Source: Thermoplasmata archaeon (GTDB taxonomy: Archaea > Thermoplasmatota > Thermoplasmata > Sysuiplasmatales > Sysuiplasmataceae). From it: DNA of 43,594 nt. Each line of letters begins with the position of its first letter. Position 1 is the stretch's first letter. Where the stretch lies: NCBI GenBank assembly GCA_021817225.1, contig JAKAVR010000012.1, forward strand, positions 1 through 43,594, read 5' to 3'. This document shows, in pieces, positions 17,601-25,738 of the stretch. A program made the translations under genes and the position numbers. Below the pieces are notes generated by a model. It did not search any database. It was given only the letters and a program-made list of their open reading frames with translations, and was not told the origin of the DNA.

Positions 17601-20181
17601 CTCGAATCCGATTTCGCCGTTCACAATACCCGCACAGCTCAACCTCTCTTCGAATGTCATTGTAACGCAGAGCGGTTACCTCGCAGTGGTCAATGGCGGA
17701 CTGAATTTCATTGAGACCTACGGCGGGCAGTATTCCTTCCTTGTCAACCAGACAGGCAAGCTGCTGATAGAGAATTCAAACATCACATCCACACAGCTGC
17801 TCAACCTGTATGTATACGGCAGCTCGAGACTCATAATAGTTAACTCGGTGATCGGTGCAAATGTCAACATAATACTTGGCGGAGGCTCCGTCGCCTGGAT
17901 AAACTCGAGCAAGATTGAGGGCACAGTGTCCACTGCCGCGTTCTCCTCCTCCTCGCTTAACACATACAACTCATCATACTCAAACCAGCTGACCGTCGGT
18001 TACAACGAGATAGCCAGACTGTACAACGTGGCGGTTCCGTATGTCGCCCAGCAGTCAAACGCAGTCATTTACATCTACAGGTGGCTGTCTGTGACGGTCT
18101 ACGGCCCGTCGGGAACCACAATATCGGGAGCCAATGTCACCCTGTATACATTCTCGAACCTGACTAATCCTCACGGCAGCAAGTATGCAATGGTCGTAAC
18201 CAATTCATCAGGCGTTGCCCTGTTTGCCGGCCTTTCCGACACGATGATATCAGGCAGCGACGTCTACACGGGCAACTACGTTGCCAACACATCCTATTAT
18301 GACGCCGGAACTTGGTACGCCCCGCAGCTTACAGTTTCCCTTGCTCACTACACGGCCCCCCTGCTGCAGACGAACAGCTACATAAACGCCGAACTCAACA
18401 TCAAGCTGCCAGACCTTGTTCTCACTTCAGGAGACATTGTTTTCTCGACCAACCCGGTTGTCGAGGCATCACATATCACAGTGGATGCACTCGTCTACAA
18501 CCTCGGTTACGGCTCGGTACACAACAACTTCACAGTGACATTCTACCTGCCAGGCTCATCGCCTGTGAACGTAACCACGAGCCTGCTTGCTCCGCTTACA
18601 GTCAACAGCGCGGTCCCAGTGGCCGCAACATGGAATGTGCCAATGTCGTACGGCAACATGACTGTCAGCGCCGCAGTGAACCTTAACAGGAACGTAACCG
18701 AAATCAGCTACGGCAACAACTACGCATCAACCTCGGTTGATGTTCTGAGTCTCCCCGATCTTTCACCCGTGCGCATGAACGCAACAGGCAATTTCCAGGA
18801 ATTCAGCAACATCACATTCAATGTCGTTGTAGGCAACTCGGGACAGACTCCGGCCTCAAACGTGCCTGTCCAGATACTTGACGGCAACTCAAGCCAGAAC
18901 ACGACTCACCCGATCGCCAACGGCACAATGCCGTACATTGGTGCAAACGCCAACGCGGCGATAAGCATAATCTGGACTGTCCCGCAGCTCCCTGCCGGCG
19001 TCACCTCAGAGCATCTGTACTTCGCCGCTGTTGTCAATCCAAACCAGACTGTCAAGGAGTCGAACTACACTCAGAGCACCATTGCACAGGCTATACAGCT
19101 CAACATAACACGCGCCCAGGTCACTGCATCGGTCTACCTGTCCCAGACTTCACTGACAGCCGGGACATACATCTCCGTCACTGTCAGCGTGGTTTCAAAG
19201 GTGACTGGAAAGCCAATGGCCGGTTACCCGCTTACAGTCACGCTTTACAACCTCAGGGGAATACCGCAGACCAACGTCAACTACCAGGTCACCACCGGTG
19301 CGAACGGCGTGGCCACCGAAAGGATATCAATACCCTCGTCGGAGTCTCAGGGCTCGTACCACTTCGTCGTCTTCTCTGAGGGACAGTTCGTCAGCCAATC
19401 CCAGTCGTTCAATGTTCTTTCGAACGGAACTGGAACAGGCATACCGCTGCTCTACTGGCTGCTCATACTCGTTGTCGCAGTAGGCGCTTTCGCAGGCTTC
19501 TCAGCTTACCTCTACAGGTACGGGCTTGCGAGAGTTGTCGAGTGTGGAAACTGTGGTGCCTTCATACCGGAGACATCAAAGAAGTGCCCCTACTGCAGCG
19601 TCGAATTCGAGCCTGGCACTGCAAAGTGCAGCAACTGCAGTTCCTGGATTCCTGCCTCCTCCAAGGAGTGCCCGATTTGTGGCGTCAAGTTCGCCGATGA
19701 GGGCGAGAGCGACAGGGAGGAGGATACCACTGCGGAACTGAGGAAGCAGTATTCCGTCTTCGCGGACAAGTTCAAGGCACAGGCGAAGGTGGAACTCGGC
19801 AACAAGTACACGGACAAGGCATTCCTGTCATGGTGGAAGAGACAGTCAACATACACCACATTTGAAGACTGGCTTTCGAAGCAGCAGGAAGCAAGGAAGG
19901 CAAGAATGATCACATGCCCTGTCTGCGGCGAGCCAAACACTGCCGCATCAAAGGAATGCATGAAGTGCGGTTCTCAGCTGTCACAGGCGGAAGCACAGAA
20001 GAAGGATGACCAACCGCCCGGGCCCCCGACTCAGCCGGAAGGCAAGGCGCCGCCGCAGGAGCCCAGGAAGATAGTCGTTCCGAAGCGTGTAATCAGGAAG
20101 ATAGAAGACAAGCCCCAGCAGCAGCCGCCCGCTGACAGCTCCGGAAACAAAACAGGCGAGGATGGAAACAACGCTCAGTAG
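14611..20181 (+). CDS. Giant membrane-anchored surface protein with CARDB domains and cytosolic zinc ribbons
   Basis: A 1856-residue protein. A basic N-terminus and hydrophobic segment (about residues 10-32, ending ALAGAVNA) form a signal peptide. The ectodomain is Ser/Thr/Asn-rich with many N-glycosylation sequons. It includes beta-helix-like stretches (about 50-130 and 990-1110, with SGYLAVVNGG and TGKLLIENSNI) and at least four CARDB/Ig-like adhesion repeats (about 760-870, 870-980, 1264-1375 and 1380-1500, the last three starting LPELV, LPDLV, LPDLS). One transmembrane helix (about 1612-1636) precedes a cytosolic tail with three zinc ribbons: C1645/C1648/C1659/C1662, C1673/C1676/C1687/C1690 and C1769/C1772/C1783/C1786. 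Between ribbons two and three is a charged helical stretch with a Trp pair (AFLSWWKRQS). The end is Pro/Gln-rich and basic. It probably acts as an S-layer-like or adhesion component that signals or docks inside the cell (inference). Confidence 0.82.
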   Translation: MKKTSENRGRLAGLLIVLLFVATALAGAVNAGVQQVHSPSAAPAATTISGDITVGTGYSLTTWTLSGGSQILEGNLTVASGGVVILSNESLVFDEFSAVNSLAGYESAPIYHITVQDGGKLVMYHSTITTNIYRLNAIPVLGIIVQDNGTFNVFDGSSLVFPGQLVVSSASMNIMDSSVSGFPASSFSSNYINETVFPVGIFDNPPVVSMFGANVLVERSSIAIYQNNTTGTQANPANVFHETYPFAADSGSKNNVLYRLEGTPTTVNTAAPLSDSTKFQNIANLSAYDGENYVIQANQVMAVTGFNTAGVSSPLISASLHISYLTQGTAGAVLHWTYGNDSVPAVNITLPASSSNANVSGALPAGLTVNDLSRGLAWLNATATTGTILVNKLWVEFTFTSAAYKNMTVGGSSSFTAIDSFIGANFNPSPAHHTAVVMTDTGHAYFYNVHIDLSSAAKSTGMYSSALFGEFSTMTAKPLEFGPKNTATAQSLSPVDSNGATYYAIPASGVFQTYGMNVTTDANMNTRLASAIFSISSDTTSGAVVYVGEIGQSGLINTGISLSNGIGSIYTVNLYNLGFNSLADISKLVVYIPNGASITDVKNVNVQVQLLPQLYLYRFANVTVYSSQHLPVSGSSVALYYTGSTPNNLTTGSLAGYFVGPGNTYQTVPPASVLSYLGKSPSNYNVTNQFGNALIPLLSDVIDASTYPDSMFTGNYSAVVSYNGSSFGNSISFTPYPIITGQSLVLSVNITIGITLPLPLIQVGRPYVVPSFLYVNQSGTVIFNVTDSGQTGISSLPINVTDGANGKFVSDHQTNISVGPRSTVTVSISWHFTAPGNNSISVFANQFRTIPESSYAGDTNSTIFYVEPNLPELVILSSGITFNPSPAYSGKSVAITAAVQNFLGRAGAVNVTVGFYYGNPLTGGSLIGKSRVNVSAAGSNTTTISWTPNTIGQVPIYVYIDPFHLVQQYSTAGNINSSVLTVYLSIGGQDLVVNNSNSNPISPFTIPAQLNLSSNVIVTQSGYLAVVNGGLNFIETYGGQYSFLVNQTGKLLIENSNITSTQLLNLYVYGSSRLIIVNSVIGANVNIILGGGSVAWINSSKIEGTVSTAAFSSSSLNTYNSSYSNQLTVGYNEIARLYNVAVPYVAQQSNAVIYIYRWLSVTVYGPSGTTISGANVTLYTFSNLTNPHGSKYAMVVTNSSGVALFAGLSDTMISGSDVYTGNYVANTSYYDAGTWYAPQLTVSLAHYTAPLLQTNSYINAELNIKLPDLVLTSGDIVFSTNPVVEASHITVDALVYNLGYGSVHNNFTVTFYLPGSSPVNVTTSLLAPLTVNSAVPVAATWNVPMSYGNMTVSAAVNLNRNVTEISYGNNYASTSVDVLSLPDLSPVRMNATGNFQEFSNITFNVVVGNSGQTPASNVPVQILDGNSSQNTTHPIANGTMPYIGANANAAISIIWTVPQLPAGVTSEHLYFAAVVNPNQTVKESNYTQSTIAQAIQLNITRAQVTASVYLSQTSLTAGTYISVTVSVVSKVTGKPMAGYPLTVTLYNLRGIPQTNVNYQVTTGANGVATERISIPSSESQGSYHFVVFSEGQFVSQSQSFNVLSNGTGTGIPLLYWLLILVVAVGAFAGFSAYLYRYGLARVVECGNCGAFIPETSKKCPYCSVEFEPGTAKCSNCSSWIPASSKECPICGVKFADEGESDREEDTTAELRKQYSVFADKFKAQAKVELGNKYTDKAFLSWWKRQSTYTTFEDWLSKQQEARKARMITCPVCGEPNTAASKECMKCGSQLSQAEAQKKDDQPPGPPTQPEGKAPPQEPRKIVVPKRVIRKIEDKPQQQPPADSSGNKTGEDGNNAQ

Positions 20182-20942
20182 GCGCTCCATCCGCCATCTA
20201 TACTGACTGCTGTTCCGGTGACGAAGGACGCATCTTCGGATGACAGGTAGACTATCAGCTTTGCGACTTCGACTGCCTTGCCGAACCTTCCAAGGGGGTG
20301 CAGCGCCTTGTCCTTCTCCACAGCCAGGCTCCTGTCCTCGACCCTGTTGAGAGCTTCCCACATCATCGGCGTCTCAACATCGCCCGGGCAGACGGCGTTG
20401 ACCCTTATGCCGTCGCTGGCATAGTCCAGGGCCATAGCCTTTGTGAGCTGTATCACACCACCCTTGGATGCGCAGTAGGCCGCCTCGTTCCTGACGCCCA
20501 CCAAGCCGCTCACGGATGCAACGTTGACAATGCATCCCCTGCTCTCCCTGAGCAGCTGAATCGCAAATCTGCTTGCGGTGTACACACCCTTCAGGTTTGT
20601 GTTCATTATCCAGTCCCACTCCTCCTCAGACGTTTCGTCGATCTTCTTTGAAAGATAAACACCAGCATTGTTTACAAGCACATCGAGCCCCCCGTGCTTC
20701 TTCCTTACGATTTCCATCAGTTTCTCGGTTTCCTGGTAGCTTGCAACATTTCCCTTGAAGAACTCGACATCCCCCTTTCCCTTCATCTGGGCGAGCGCCT
20801 TCTTTCCCTTTTCCCTGTTCTTTCCGGTGATTATGACATTTGCACCCCTGGAAAAGAACAGCTGGGCTGTTGCAAGCCCTATGCCAGAGGTACCTCCCGT
20901 GACAACGACGGATTTGCCTCTGAACTCATTGCTGGTGGGCAT
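20175..20942 (-). CDS. Short-chain dehydrogenase/reductase (SDR), classical type
   Basis: A 255-residue NAD(P)-dependent oxidoreductase. It has the TGGTSGIG cofactor loop near the start, NNAGV, and the catalytic Ser in VNVASVSGLVG. The YCASKGG motif carries the catalytic Tyr and Lys (YxxxK), and CPGDVETPM follows. The closing GTAVSIDGGWSAY is typical of FabG-like SDRs. After the second strand, TGKNREKG has a basic residue where NADP-binding enzymes do, so NADP is likely. The substrate cannot be told. The ATG at 20942 is preferred over an upstream TTG because a TATA box lies 28 bases before it. The 3' end overlaps the giant surface-protein gene by 7 bases; the gene interrupts the run of plus-strand surface genes. 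Confidence 0.93.
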   Translation of the reverse strand: MPTSNEFRGKSVVVTGGTSGIGLATAQLFFSRGANVIITGKNREKGKKALAQMKGKGDVEFFKGNVASYQETEKLMEIVRKKHGGLDVLVNNAGVYLSKKIDETSEEEWDWIMNTNLKGVYTASRFAIQLLRESRGCIVNVASVSGLVGVRNEAAYCASKGGVIQLTKAMALDYASDGIRVNAVCPGDVETPMMWEALNRVEDRSLAVEKDKALHPLGRFGKAVEVAKLIVYLSSEDASFVTGTAVSIDGGWSAY

Positions 20943-20965
20943 AAAGTGGGGTAGGTGCAACTCAC

Positions 20966-20973
20966 TAAAATAT
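20966..20973 (-). promoter_or_regulatory. TATA box of the SDR gene
   Basis: On the minus strand CATATTTTAG is centred about 28 bases before the ATG at 20942, giving a leaderless transcript. Confidence 0.55.
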
Positions 20974-21032
20974 GTTGCTGGAATTGGCTGCCCGCTGCAT
21001 CGAGAACGGCGATGATAACCAGAGCATCATGA

Positions 21033-21040
21033 TTAAATAA
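21033..21040 (+). promoter_or_regulatory. TATA box of the pilus/secretion operon
   Basis: TTAAATAA lies 35-45 bases before the possible starts of the pilin gene (GTG 21070, ATG 21079). No other promoter-like site is obvious before the following four overlapping genes. Confidence 0.5.
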
Positions 21041-21078
21041 GGAAAAACAAGCTCATTCCGGTTGGACGTGTGCTCCGG

Positions 21079-22032
21079 ATGCAATTGTCCCAGAGGAAGC
21101 AATCAATATTGAAGCCTTCGAAAATCAGAAAGGATGACGAAGGTGTGGCTTCTGTAGTGGGAACTATACTGGCTCTGATAGTCTTTCTTTCAATCCTCGG
21201 CCTATTTACCAACCATTATGTGCCGGCCATGATGGCCGCAAACGAGCATCAGCATGACAACAATGTCGTATCACAGTTCTCTGAACTCAAGCAGAGCGTG
21301 GACAACCTTATGATGTACTCATCCTCCTCCCAGATAACAACTCTTTCAGCCTACAGCCCTGTAACTTTGGGCTCATCAGGTGTTCCAATGTTCGCCGTCG
21401 GAACACAGGGCCAGATGAACGTGATCCCGCAGGACGGAAACACAATTCCGTACTTCACCGTCTCATTCAACTACCAGCTCACAAATCTGGGTGTGAATGC
21501 TGTTTACCACCTGACATCCTCTTCGGGCGGCGGTGTGGTTGTCAACATACCCAACAGATACTATGTCCCTCAGACTGTGCTCTATGAAAACGATGCTGTG
21601 ATACTCGGCCAGAGCAACGGCCAGGTCATGGTTGCAGCACCCGGATTCAGTGTAAGCACTCTCGGCGGCATACATCTCAATCTCCTCGAGCTTTCCGTGG
21701 CTACCCCTACAACTACAAACCTGAGCTATGCGGGGACAAACACATTATCACTCAGTTCCCACCTGCTCAGTTTCTCAAAGAACACCTATACACTTGTCCA
21801 GTCGGGGCAGTCGACACCCAACGTGAACATAGCAATCGGCACCCCCTACCCGCTCGCATGGCTGGACTTCTTCAACAGCACTTTCTCTCAGGCGGGCGTG
21901 CTATACGGCACTGGCTACACTGCCACGGTGCAGTCAGCAGGCAACCAGCTCTACGTGCTGGATATCAGCATAAACGGTGTCAGCTCCATGACATTGACTA
22001 ACGCTGCACTGGCAGTATCACCGGAGGAATGA
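21079..22032 (+). CDS. Archaeal type IV pilin-like protein
   Basis: A 317-residue exported protein with a basic N-terminus, then KDDEGVASVVGTILALIVFL. This is an archaeal pilin processing site (cleavage expected after the Gly by a prepilin peptidase, not encoded here) followed by a single hydrophobic assembly helix (about residues 25-45). The remainder (FTNHYVPAMMAANE, SQFSELKQSVDNLMMY) matches large Thermoplasmata pilin-like proteins whose Ser/Thr/Asn-rich C-terminal domain is outside the cell. The gene heads the operon. Its stop overlaps the start of the first ATPase gene (ATGA), so subunit and motor are co-expressed. A GTG at 21070 is an alternative start. Confidence 0.8.
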   Translation: MQLSQRKQSILKPSKIRKDDEGVASVVGTILALIVFLSILGLFTNHYVPAMMAANEHQHDNNVVSQFSELKQSVDNLMMYSSSSQITTLSAYSPVTLGSSGVPMFAVGTQGQMNVIPQDGNTIPYFTVSFNYQLTNLGVNAVYHLTSSSGGGVVVNIPNRYYVPQTVLYENDAVILGQSNGQVMVAAPGFSVSTLGGIHLNLLELSVATPTTTNLSYAGTNTLSLSSHLLSFSKNTYTLVQSGQSTPNVNIAIGTPYPLAWLDFFNSTFSQAGVLYGTGYTATVQSAGNQLYVLDISINGVSSMTLTNAALAVSPEE

Positions 22033-23759
22033 AAATGGCAACAAGCGCCAATGATGACCAGCAGGAGATAAACAGGAAGGCACTGCCCAAGCTCTTATCT
22101 GAAGGATACAAGCGATTCCTTTCAAAGAGGGGAAACAAGAAGGTCAAGATAATGATGCCCAGGGACGAAGTCGAGCGCAAGATCGACTGGGCCGAGGGAA
22201 AAGGGTCTGTCTATACCGTGATACCGCCTCTTCTGTCCGCATCAATGGAAGTGCTTGAAATCTACCCTGTTGTTGAACCTTACTCCTACATCCGGGCAAC
22301 GTACAACAACGAGACAAGCGAATACCTGCTTGAGGCAATTGAACCGCAGCTCACGGAAGCTGAAGCGAAGCTTCTTCATCTGCTCAAGGACACGCTGCAG
22401 AGGACGCTTGATTACGAATACAAGCATCTGAACAAAATGGACAGGAAAGAGTATCTCAAGAGAAGCATCGCAAGCTTCCTGAGCACCAGAGGGCTTTCGG
22501 CGTCACACGTCACAAAGGACAAGCTCGCATACTACATCGTGAGGGATTTCATAGGCTACGGGCCGGTTGACATATTCATACGGGACCCGAACAGCGAAGA
22601 TGTCTCCTGCGACGGCGTCGGCGTCCCGATATTCATTTTCCACAGGAAGTACGAAAGCGTTCGGACGAATATCACCTTTGCGAACGAGGAGATTCTTGAT
22701 TCCTTTGTCGTTTACCTTGGCCAGAAGTGCGGAAAGCAGATCAGTGTTTCAACACCAATACTTGACGGCACAACTCCCGAGGGGCACAGGCTTCAGGCAA
22801 CCTATGCAAGGGAAGTCACCAGCAGGGGGTCGTCGTTCACAGTCAGGCTGTTCAAGGAAAGACCGTTCACCCCCGTCGACATGATCAACTACGGCACTGC
22901 ATCTGAGGAGATGATGGCCTACTTCTGGATGAGCGTCGAAGCAGGAGAGTCTGCAATGATCATCGGCGGAACGGGAAATGGAAAGACATCCACGCTGAAT
23001 GCGATCTCACTGTTCATTCCTCCAAGCGCCAAGATAGTCACAATGGAGGATACAAGGGAAATAAACCTGCCTCACGAAAACTGGATCCCGGGCACAACAA
23101 GGTCCGGCGTCGGCGAAAAGGGTATCGACGGAAAGACAGCAGGTGAGATTGACATGTTCGACCTTGTAAGGGCTGCGTTGAGACAAAGGCCCAACTACAT
23201 CATTGTAGGTGAGGTCAGGGGTAAGGAGGCCTACACGATGTTCCAGGCTATGGCCACTGGCCACACAACCTACTCCACCATGCACGCAGACAGCGTCAAG
23301 CTCATGATCAACAGGCTTGAGAATCCTCCAATCAACATACCGCGTATACTGCTTACCGCCCTGAGGACTGTCGTCGTCCAGCAGCAGGTGAGGATCGGCA
23401 AGCAGCATGCAAGGCGTATAAAGAACGTGGTCGAACTCATCGGTTTCGAGCCCGGGACAAATGAGATAATCACAAATGTTGTCTTCGAATGGGACCAGGT
23501 CAAGGACATATTCGTGTTCAAGGGGCACAGCGCACTGTTCGACAAGCTAAGGGACCTGAAGAACTGGACCTATGAGGAATTCAATGAGGAATTCAACAGG
23601 CGGATTGACGTCGTCAGGTACATGGCGAAGAAAAATATGACAAACCACTTTGATATCTGGTCTCTGATAAACAAGTATTACAGGGAACAGGAAGAAACGA
23701 TGAAGATGGTCCGCGAATACATAGGTGATGCGGACAAGGAGGATGTTATAGTTGTCTGA
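22029..23759 (+). CDS. Type II/IV secretion ATPase 1 (ArlI/TadA-like)
   Basis: A 576-residue cytosolic hexameric motor ATPase for pilus assembly or secretion. The N-terminal domain (about residues 1-200) is followed by YYIVRDFIGYGPVDIFIRDPNSEDVSCDGV, as in archaeal family members. The C-terminal ATPase core has Walker A IIGGTGNGKTST (about 311-322), the Asp box TMEDTREINLPHENW, Walker B PNYIIVGEVRGKEA and the His box MATGHTTYSTMHAD. All nucleotide-site motifs are intact. The start has a good ribosome-binding site (GGAGG, 22022-22026) inside the end of the pilin gene. A second, divergent copy lies at the end of the same operon. Confidence 0.93.
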   Translation: MKMATSANDDQQEINRKALPKLLSEGYKRFLSKRGNKKVKIMMPRDEVERKIDWAEGKGSVYTVIPPLLSASMEVLEIYPVVEPYSYIRATYNNETSEYLLEAIEPQLTEAEAKLLHLLKDTLQRTLDYEYKHLNKMDRKEYLKRSIASFLSTRGLSASHVTKDKLAYYIVRDFIGYGPVDIFIRDPNSEDVSCDGVGVPIFIFHRKYESVRTNITFANEEILDSFVVYLGQKCGKQISVSTPILDGTTPEGHRLQATYAREVTSRGSSFTVRLFKERPFTPVDMINYGTASEEMMAYFWMSVEAGESAMIIGGTGNGKTSTLNAISLFIPPSAKIVTMEDTREINLPHENWIPGTTRSGVGEKGIDGKTAGEIDMFDLVRAALRQRPNYIIVGEVRGKEAYTMFQAMATGHTTYSTMHADSVKLMINRLENPPINIPRILLTALRTVVVQQQVRIGKQHARRIKNVVELIGFEPGTNEIITNVVFEWDQVKDIFVFKGHSALFDKLRDLKNWTYEEFNEEFNRRIDVVRYMAKKNMTNHFDIWSLINKYYREQEETMKMVREYIGDADKEDVIVV

Positions 23760-24819
23760 AGGAGAGTCAAACCTGTTCTCGAAGTTCGAGGACATGGACA
23801 GGTCATTTCTCGGCACCAAGACGGTCAAGTCAAAGAGGATGGTCGAGGGGCCTCACCCGATCAAGCTGCCTGCCGGCACTGTGCCTGACTACGTCAAGCT
23901 CTCACCCTACCAGCAGTTCTGCTGGAGGACAATGCACAGGCTGGTGGAGGCAAGGTTCAAGGTCAACCAGGAGCTGGAGGACAACCTCATAAAGGCTCAT
24001 ATGAAAATCAGGCCCGAGGAGTATACAGCAGTCACATGGATGACCAGCCTGATCGCCGGCATTGCAGGCCTTGTAATCGGAGTGGTCTTCGGAGGAGTCA
24101 TACTGACGCTGCTCCATTCGGTCATTGCGTTGAGACTGGTCGTCATTTTCCTCACCACATTCATCCCTCCCGGAGCCATATACCTCGTGCTGAAGGCAAT
24201 ACCCTCGTCCAAGGCATCCTCCCGCGCAAGGGACATAAACAAGCACATAGGCAGCGCAATGAGCTTCATCTCCGCCCTTGCCTCGGCAGATGTGAATGTT
24301 GATGTGATATTCAGCGAACTTGCAAAGCAGCCCATTTACGGGGAAGTTCAGAAGGAGGCAGAGTGGATAACAAGGGACACAACGCTGCTGGGAGTCGACA
24401 TACTCACCGCGATAAGAAACGCGGCTGCAAGGACTCCTTCGCCAAAGTTCCAGGATTTCCTCCAGGGTGTTGTTACGACAGCGACATCCGGCGGGCACCT
24501 CAAGCCATACTTCCTTCTCAAGGCGGAGCAATACGAGAAGGAGGAAAAACTGAACACAAAGCAGGATATGGAGACGCTTGGGCTGTTCGCGGAGACCTTT
24601 GTGACGGTCGTGGTTGCGTTTCCGCTTTTCCTCGTAGTCATAATGGCAATTATGTCTGTTGTGAGCGGCGGTGGCAGCCAGGCTACCTCAGTTGTGTTCG
24701 GCGTAACGATGCCGTTTAACGTTCTCCTGCTCTATGTCGTAGTGCTTCTGATGATTCCCGCATCCCAGGGAGGATTCATATTCTTTGTCTGGAACATGGG
24801 CAAGGAGGCTTCACAATGA
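23752..24819 (+). CDS. Type II secretion F / TadC-like membrane protein 1
   Basis: A 355-residue polytopic platform protein. A cytosolic N-terminus of about 85 residues precedes two helices (about 95-150). A cytosolic T2SSF helical domain follows (IGSAMSFISALASADVNVDVIFSELAKQPIYGEVQKEAEWI, then FQDFLQGVVTTATSGGHLKPYF), with two C-terminal helices (about 280-350). It belongs to the ArlJ/TadC class, which sits in the membrane above the ATPase. It starts at a TTG (23752) within the ATPase gene, preceded by AAGGAGG, the strongest ribosome-binding site in the operon, which supports that rare start codon. Confidence 0.88.
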   Translation: MSEGESNLFSKFEDMDRSFLGTKTVKSKRMVEGPHPIKLPAGTVPDYVKLSPYQQFCWRTMHRLVEARFKVNQELEDNLIKAHMKIRPEEYTAVTWMTSLIAGIAGLVIGVVFGGVILTLLHSVIALRLVVIFLTTFIPPGAIYLVLKAIPSSKASSRARDINKHIGSAMSFISALASADVNVDVIFSELAKQPIYGEVQKEAEWITRDTTLLGVDILTAIRNAAARTPSPKFQDFLQGVVTTATSGGHLKPYFLLKAEQYEKEEKLNTKQDMETLGLFAETFVTVVVAFPLFLVVIMAIMSVVSGGGSQATSVVFGVTMPFNVLLLYVVVLLMIPASQGGFIFFVWNMGKEASQ

Positions 24820-25736
24820 ACGTGAATGCCACACAGATCGTGGATGTCAAAAGGCTCTCTTCGGCTAAGAAGAACATCGAGAAGCAGGTCACGGCTATCT
24901 CGGTCATGGCGATGGCTCTGCTTCTGCTTGTCGGAATAGTGGGGCTTCTCAACAACACGCAGTACTTCGGCATGTCCATACTGGACTGGATCGTCCTTGC
25001 GATGGCTGCATTCATGGGACCCTACGGATCGTATTCAAGCACGCAGGTCAGGAAAATCAAGCAGATAGAGGACAGAGTCCCTGATTTCCTGCGTGATGTG
25101 GCGGAAGCAGGCAGGTTCGGAATGACTCTCGCGGAGTCTGTCATCGTCGCTTCGGCAGGCAAATACGGCAAGCTCACGCCCGAGATAAGGCGGATGGCAT
25201 CCCAGATTGACTGGGGAGTCCCTGCAACCGAGGCGTTCAGGCTTTTCGCCGAGAGGATGAATTCACCCCTAGTCACCAGGATTTCAAATATTATCATAAA
25301 GGCAAGCGATGCAGGCGGGGCGGTCTCGGATGTGCTCAACATGGTCGCCCATGATGCAAGGGAGCGCATACTGAACAGGAAGGAGAGGGGAATAGCCATG
25401 AGCACATACATGGTCGTGATATACATCGCGTTCGCCGTCTTCCTCGCAACCATATTCATACTCGAGGCAACGTTCATACCACAGATCGAGAAGGCAGGCA
25501 ACCAGCTCCAGAGTTCGACGGGAGTCCTCGCCGGTGGCGGGGCGGTGACGACAATCAATGTGCTTGCCATAGGTCCGGTTGTGACTGCTTTCTACTTGGC
25601 TGTCATAGTGCACGCCGCGGGCGACGGCATCATGGCCGGCGTCATTCAGGACGGCAGAATTACGAACGGGATGAGACACAGCGCACTCATGCTCGTGATT
25701 GGCTTCATATTCATGCGCATACTCCTTGGTGTTTAA
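24816..25736 (+). CDS. Type II secretion F / TadC-like membrane protein 2
   Basis: A 306-residue second platform protein with the same T2SSF fold. Two N-terminal helices (about residues 25-70) are followed by the cytosolic domain (IEDRVPDFLRDVAEAGRFGMTLAESV and ASQIDWGVPATEAFRLFAERM, then IIKASDAGGAVSDVL) and three C-terminal helices (about 195-305). It is more typical of the family than the first copy, having the full PDFLRD...G.TL and GG...VL signatures. Its ATG overlaps the stop of TadC-like 1 (ATGA). ArlJ can be regarded as a fusion of two such units, so the two proteins probably form one heteromeric platform (inference). Confidence 0.9.
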   Translation: MNVNATQIVDVKRLSSAKKNIEKQVTAISVMAMALLLLVGIVGLLNNTQYFGMSILDWIVLAMAAFMGPYGSYSSTQVRKIKQIEDRVPDFLRDVAEAGRFGMTLAESVIVASAGKYGKLTPEIRRMASQIDWGVPATEAFRLFAERMNSPLVTRISNIIIKASDAGGAVSDVLNMVAHDARERILNRKERGIAMSTYMVVIYIAFAVFLATIFILEATFIPQIEKAGNQLQSSTGVLAGGGAVTTINVLAIGPVVTAFYLAVIVHAAGDGIMAGVIQDGRITNGMRHSALMLVIGFIFMRILLGV

Positions 25737-25738
25737 GA

